NCBI GenBank assembly: GCA_036734105.1
Contig: DAIMZH010000001.1
Location: forward strand, 62,001 to 126,000
From: Azoarcus_F sp036734105
Lineage (GTDB): Bacteria; Pseudomonadota; Gammaproteobacteria; Burkholderiales; Rhodocyclaceae
Length of the DNA stretch: 64,000 bases
Reading direction: 5' to 3'
This document shows, one piece after another, positions 60,010 to 64,000 of this stretch (position 1 is the stretch's first letter; each line of letters starts with the position of its first letter). Under the pieces are notes generated by a model. The model made no database searches and had not been told where the DNA came from. It saw nothing but the letters and a program-made list of their open reading frames with translations. The translations under genes were made by a program, and so were the position numbers.

Positions 60010-61329
60010 ATGCATCTGCAATCCGCCCTGGCGCGCCCCAAGCTCCCGCAGACCATCGGCCTGGCCGGTCTGTACACCTTCTCCTTCGGCGCATGGCTGG
60101 GCATTGCACTGGCAAACCTGGGCTTGTTGCTGATGCTGATCGGATTGCTGATCGACTGGCGTCGCGTGTTCACCGCATGGCGGTCCAGCTATTGGACCTG
60201 GCTGGTGCTGGTCTCACTGCTGACACTTGCCTTGTCGGCCTGGCAAGGCATGTCGGTCGACCACGACACGCCGTTGAGACATGGCAAAGAGGCGCGCAGG
60301 CTGGCCATGCTTTGGCTATTTTTGTTGCTGGCATGGTGGTTGGCAGGTGACACGAGACGCATCGCAACCGCGTTGATTCTGGCAGCAGCGGGCTTCGTCA
60401 TTGGTCGGCTGAGTGCACTTGACCAGGACGGTCAGTTGATGATTCTCAACCTTGGCTATCGTCCCGGCTTCGGCTTGCCCACACTCGCTTTTGCACAATA
60501 CACCGCCACCTTGCTGATCTCGCTGTGTCTGGTCGGTCCGAGACTGCAAGCGCTCAAGCTCGCACACGCCCCTGTCCGCCTGCTGCTCCTGCTCGCATGG
60601 CTGAGCGCGATTGCATTGAGCCTTGCCGGCCTGCTGCTCGCAGAAGCGCGAATGGTGTGGATCGCGACAGCCGCCGTGCTGGTTCCCGCTATCGCGGTGC
60701 TGCTGGTCGGGCGTGAACAAAACCCGTCTGGCCGCGCGAAAACTGCCACACAGGGCCGGATGTTCGCGCTCGTCGCAATACTCATGCTGGCGGTGGCCGC
60801 CCTGAATTTCAACATTGTGAGCGAGAGAATCACCACTGAACGAGAGGCGCTGGATTCGCTGCTGAGCAAGGATGTGGCGCAGACCGGCTACGGTTCTGTC
60901 GGTCTGCGGGTTCATGCATGGATATATGCCGTGGAGCTGATGGAGACACATCCGTGGCTTGGCTGGGGCCCTGCTGCCTCGCGCGCCCTGCTGGCCAGTC
61001 ACCCGGAACCACGCATGCACGTCATACCTGATTTTCACAACACCCCTTTGGAGTTTCTGGTGACCGTCGGCTTGCTGGGCAGCATCCCGTTTGCGCTGGC
61101 ATTCTGTATTGTGGTGGTGATGCTGCTCAGGGCATTCAGGCATGGACGTCTGCCGCTCGACCTGTTCCTCATCGTGCTCGCTGCACTCGCCCTGCACCAG
61201 CTCGCGGGCTTGACCAACTCGCGCATTCTCAACCCCGACTGGGCGCACCTGTGGCTGCTGTTTGGCGGTGCTGCAGCCTCCTTCACCACACAGCAGAGAA
61301 ACCGTAACCGGACCGTCACTGGCACATAA
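60010..61329 (+). CDS. waaL: O-antigen ligase-like membrane protein
   Basis: A polytopic protein of 439 residues with about 10-12 membrane helices, of the Wzy_C/WaaL type that joins O-polysaccharide to lipid A-core in the periplasm. A large periplasmic loop lies before the motif HPWLGWGPAASRALL near residue 315, and FHNTPLEFLVTVGLLGSIPF near 345 is the conserved His segment. AEARMVWIATAAVL supplies an expected Arg. Known members use the same layout. Polymerase (Wzy) is the main alternative. It is transcribed divergently from the minus-strand operon. Confidence 0.82.
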   Translation: MHLQSALARPKLPQTIGLAGLYTFSFGAWLGIALANLGLLLMLIGLLIDWRRVFTAWRSSYWTWLVLVSLLTLALSAWQGMSVDHDTPLRHGKEARRLAMLWLFLLLAWWLAGDTRRIATALILAAAGFVIGRLSALDQDGQLMILNLGYRPGFGLPTLAFAQYTATLLISLCLVGPRLQALKLAHAPVRLLLLLAWLSAIALSLAGLLLAEARMVWIATAAVLVPAIAVLLVGREQNPSGRAKTATQGRMFALVAILMLAVAALNFNIVSERITTEREALDSLLSKDVAQTGYGSVGLRVHAWIYAVELMETHPWLGWGPAASRALLASHPEPRMHVIPDFHNTPLEFLVTVGLLGSIPFALAFCIVVVMLLRAFRHGRLPLDLFLIVLAALALHQLAGLTNSRILNPDWAHLWLLFGGAAASFTTQQRNRNRTVTGT

Positions 61330-61381
61330 CAATGTACTGCGACCATGTCGTTTGCGTTGGTCATTGCCCGCGCGCAGCAAC

Positions 61382-62563
61382 ATGCCTCTTACGGAAGAAC
61401 CGGTCTTGAAAAGCGTACTCATTGTTCGCACCTCCGCCATGGGCGACATCGTGTTCGCCTCGCCGATCGCAGCAGCGATCAAGCGCACACACCCCGGTGC
61501 CCGGGTCACGTGGCTGGTGGAGTCCGGCCTTGAGGTCCTGCTGAGCGACGAGGAAGCGATAGATGAGATCATCACCTGGCCGCGCCGCGAATGGGCGCGA
61601 CTGCTGCGCAAACGCAGCTATGTCGAGCTTGTCCGCACAGTGCTTGCTTTCCGTCGCGAACTGCATGGCCGTGGCTTCGATCTCGCCCTTGACCTGCAAG
61701 GCTTGCTGAAGAGCGGGCTGCTGACCCGGCTCGCAGGTGCATCGTGTTCCGTCAGCCTCGGTGGTCAGGAGGCTAGCGGCTGGTTGATGAACAAGGTCGT
61801 TCCCAAGGGCGGCATCGAAGGCAGGATCAGTTCGGAGTATCGCTATCTGGCTGAGCAGCTCGAACTGCAGACAGGAGAGTTTCTGCCCAGCTTGAGCGTC
61901 AACAGTGGCGCATGTGCGCGCATCGAAACTCGACTGAAGCCGCTGAACATTGTGCCGGGCCGCTATATCGTCATCGCGCCCTTCACCACCCGGCCGCAAA
62001 AGCACTGGGTTGAAGCAGAGTGGGCGCGTACCGCCAACCTGCTTGCCGAGCGCCTGCAGCTACCCTGCATCATGCTGGGGGGTGCCGAGAACCAGTCGTC
62101 TGCCCGCCGCATCGCCAGCGACTCGGGAGCGATCGTCAATATGGTGGGTGCCACCACACTGGATGACGCCAGGGCACTGATTGCCCGCTCCTCGCTGGTC
62201 ATTGGTGTGGATACCGGTCTGACGCATATCGGGGTGGCGCTTGAGCGTCCGACGGTTGCCATCTTCGGCTCGACAAGGCCTTATCTCGATCCGGGCCACC
62301 GCCGGGTGCGACCGATCTGGCTCGGTTTGTCGTGCTCGCCCTGTCGTCGCAGACCCGTCTGTGACGGACGCTTTGACTGCATGCATGCCATCACCGCCGA
62401 GCGTGTCTGCGACGAGGCCATGCAGGCGATGGTCTCGGCTTCGGCATACGGGTCTCAGGTCAGCCAGGCACCCGCCACTCATGCTTTGGCACAGGATAAA
62501 ACCCAACAAGCTCCGCTCAGCCCTGAAGGGCGGGGCTTGAAATCGGAGTCGGTCTTACGATGA
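61382..62563 (+). CDS. Heptosyltransferase-family (GT9) glycosyltransferase
   Basis: A 393-residue GT-B transferase of family 9, usually adding heptose to LPS inner core. The N-terminus VLIVRTSAMGDIVFASPIAA is diagnostic. FDLALDLQGLLKSGLLTRLA, the donor region VIAPFTTRPQKHWVEAEWA and SSLVIGVDTGLTHIGVALE follow. The CxxC pair in SCSPCRRRPVCDG is typical. The ATG at 61382 is used; a TTG at 61406 with GGAAG upstream is the alternative. It overlaps the next gene by four bases. Which heptose position it acts on is not clear. Confidence 0.9.
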   Translation: MPLTEEPVLKSVLIVRTSAMGDIVFASPIAAAIKRTHPGARVTWLVESGLEVLLSDEEAIDEIITWPRREWARLLRKRSYVELVRTVLAFRRELHGRGFDLALDLQGLLKSGLLTRLAGASCSVSLGGQEASGWLMNKVVPKGGIEGRISSEYRYLAEQLELQTGEFLPSLSVNSGACARIETRLKPLNIVPGRYIVIAPFTTRPQKHWVEAEWARTANLLAERLQLPCIMLGGAENQSSARRIASDSGAIVNMVGATTLDDARALIARSSLVIGVDTGLTHIGVALERPTVAIFGSTRPYLDPGHRRVRPIWLGLSCSPCRRRPVCDGRFDCMHAITAERVCDEAMQAMVSASAYGSQVSQAPATHALAQDKTQQAPLSPEGRGLKSESVLR

Positions 62564-63705
62564 ACACCACAAATCTCAAGATTCTCCATATCGAAGCGGG
62601 CAAGCACCTGTATGGCGGCGCGTTTCAGGTGATCAAGCTGATGCAGGGCCTGAAGAACTACCGTGTCGACAATGTACTGGCCTGCGCTCAAGGCAGTGAG
62701 ATTGCGCAACAAGCACTGCCCTTCGCCAAAGTGGTGCCGCTGCGCATGGGCGGTGATGCGGACGCCATCATGGCGCTACGCATTGCAGCACTGATCCGTC
62801 GTGAGCAGCCCGACCTGGTTCACCTGCACAGCCGCCGTGGCGCTGACCTGTGGGGCGGGGTTGCGGCACGCCTGACCGGGGTTCCGTGCATACTCACCCG
62901 TCGGGTCGACAACCCCGAAAAACCCTGGATCGTCTCCGCCAAGTACCGCCTCTACGACCATGTGATCAGCATTTCCGAAGGCATACGCTCGGTTCTGCTG
63001 ACAGAGGGGCTGAAGTCCACGCAGGTCACCACGGTTCGCAGCGCGGTTGATGTCGACCCGTGGAAGACACCAGAAACACCCCAGACGGTGCGCGCTGCCT
63101 TCGGACTACCGCGGGACGCGCTGCTGATCGGCGTGGTCGCGCAGTTGATTCAACGCAAGGGGCATCGTCATTTGCTGGCGGCGCTGCCTTCAGTGATAAG
63201 CAGGCATCCGCGCACCTTTGTCATCATCTTCGGTCGCGGTCCTCTGGAGGACGATCTGCGGCAGGAGATCCGCGACAGGGGACTGGCAGACAAGGTCATC
63301 ATGGCGGGCTTTCGCAACGACTTGCCGCGCTGGCTCGGCAGCATGGACCTGCTGTGCCACCCGGCAGACATTGAGGGGCTGGGCATCGCCTTGTTGCAGG
63401 CCGCCGCCGCTGGGTTGCCGGTTGTGGCCAGCCGGGCCGGCGGTATGCCTGAAGCGGTTCTCGATGGCGAAACCGGTTTGCTGTTTCCGCCCGGCGATCA
63501 TCAGTCGCTCGGCGCAGCACTGTGTCGGCTGCTTGACAATCCCGCCTTGCGCCAGCAGCTCGGGCATACCGGCCAGACGCGCATGCACAGGGAGTTCTCT
63601 ATTGCAGAGATGGTGCACGGCAACTACTCCATTTATCTGGACTGTCTTCTGCAGGCCGAAGAGCGTTATGTCAATCGACTCGTTGCATATCATAGCCAGC
63701 CCTGA
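62560..63705 (+). CDS. Group 4 glycosyltransferase
   Basis: A 381-residue GT-B transferase probably acting in LPS core assembly. It begins ILHIEAGKHLYGGAFQVIKL. VHLHSRRGADLWGGVAARLT, LIGVVAQLIQRKGHRHLLAA and HPADIEGLGIALLQAAAAGL (the EX7E-type donor site) follow. It is coupled to the GT9 gene by ATGA, and its end overlaps the next gene by 38 bases. Confidence 0.92.
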   Translation: MNTTNLKILHIEAGKHLYGGAFQVIKLMQGLKNYRVDNVLACAQGSEIAQQALPFAKVVPLRMGGDADAIMALRIAALIRREQPDLVHLHSRRGADLWGGVAARLTGVPCILTRRVDNPEKPWIVSAKYRLYDHVISISEGIRSVLLTEGLKSTQVTTVRSAVDVDPWKTPETPQTVRAAFGLPRDALLIGVVAQLIQRKGHRHLLAALPSVISRHPRTFVIIFGRGPLEDDLRQEIRDRGLADKVIMAGFRNDLPRWLGSMDLLCHPADIEGLGIALLQAAAAGLPVVASRAGGMPEAVLDGETGLLFPPGDHQSLGAALCRLLDNPALRQQLGHTGQTRMHREFSIAEMVHGNYSIYLDCLLQAEERYVNRLVAYHSQP

Positions 63706-64000
63706 CCTGGGCGGTGCCGAGCGCTGGTTCGTACGTTTTCTTGAGGCAATGCACAAAGATGGTGATCAGGTGAAAGCGATTGTGCGCGAGCGCAGCGCGC
63801 TGGCAAGCCATCCGCCGACAGGCGTTCAGACATGGACCGCCGCAATGCGCTCGGTGTGGGACCCGTGGTCTCGGCGCGAGCTCGGTCGGCTGGTGCGCGC
63901 GAGCGGTGCAAACATCATCCAGACTTACATGAGCCGGGCAACCCGTCTCACCCGTATCGAATCCGGCAAAGGCAGCCTGCATGTCGCCCGGCTTGGTGGA
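63668..64000 (+). CDS. Glycosyltransferase, N-terminal part (runs off the window)
   Basis: From the ATG at 63668, 111 residues are visible. They begin LHIIASPDLGGAERWFVRFL, the acceptor-side start of group 4 transferases (the GGAER motif), followed by SVWDPWSRRELGRLVRASGA. It overlaps the previous gene by 38 bases, continuing the operon past the right edge. The family is likely; the specificity is unknown. Confidence 0.85.
   Translation, partial: MSIDSLHIIASPDLGGAERWFVRFLEAMHKDGDQVKAIVRERSALASHPPTGVQTWTAAMRSVWDPWSRRELGRLVRASGANIIQTYMSRATRLTRIESGKGSLHVARLGG

Noticed and set aside
60316..61611. Open frame of 431 codons on the minus strand
   Set aside because: Antisense to the O-antigen-ligase-like gene and the start of the GT9 gene; low-complexity Gln/Arg-rich translation.

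Overview
The window looks like chromosome of a betaproteobacterium. This rests on the Rho protein opening with MHLSELK, a short seven-iron ferredoxin (FdxA), the order leuC-leuD-leuB-asd-fimV-truA-trpF, and a general resemblance of the proteins to that class. The family cannot be fixed from sequence reading alone. No insertion sequence, prophage, CRISPR array or rRNA was seen. One tRNA-Val gene is present. Coding density is high and most genes are housekeeping.

Layout. 1-10 kb (minus strand): the start of trpF, truA, a CbiQ-like membrane protein, fimV, asd, leuB, leuD and leuC. 10-12.4 kb: an M48 lipoprotein peptidase translationally coupled to an MFS permease, then a YdcH-like small protein. 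12.4-18.6 kb (minus): aroC, ilvN and ilvB with a valine-rich leader peptide and attenuator upstream, then fadD, a CBS-domain protein and fdxA. 18.9-20.6 kb (plus): trxA and rho. 20.8-28.3 kb (minus): a 3-hydroxyacyl-CoA dehydrogenase, the aapJQMP amino-acid ABC importer and a chemotaxis receptor. 28.5-33.4 kb (plus): lysS, mnmC and an SbtA/SbtB bicarbonate-transport pair. 33.4-35 kb (minus): gltX and tRNA-Val. 35.3-38.7 kb (plus): a large periplasmic-sensor GGDEF/EAL protein. 39-44.3 kb: an ABC-F ATPase, small proteins, the RNA helicase DbpA and a VapBC toxin-antitoxin pair. 44.7-46.7 kb (plus): a flavin amine oxidase and a phasin-like protein.

46.7-53.9 kb is a phosphonate C-P lyase locus: divergent phnF, then phnG-H-I-J-K-L-M and a hexapeptide transferase, tightly packed. 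The core lyase genes are all present, but no phnCDE importer, phnN or phnP lies in the window. msbA overlaps the last gene by ATGA.

55.7-64 kb is an envelope-polysaccharide region. A minus-strand operon holds three related group 4 glycosyltransferases, one of them frameshifted, and a sulfotransferase. It faces a plus-strand operon of an O-antigen-ligase-like protein, a heptosyltransferase-family protein and two more glycosyltransferases. With msbA next door, this looks like an LPS assembly locus.

The most interesting signals are the ilvB leader-peptide attenuator, palindromes in the phnF-phnG and aapJ control regions, the transporter-less phn operon joined to msbA, and a MnmC protein whose methyltransferase motif has decayed.
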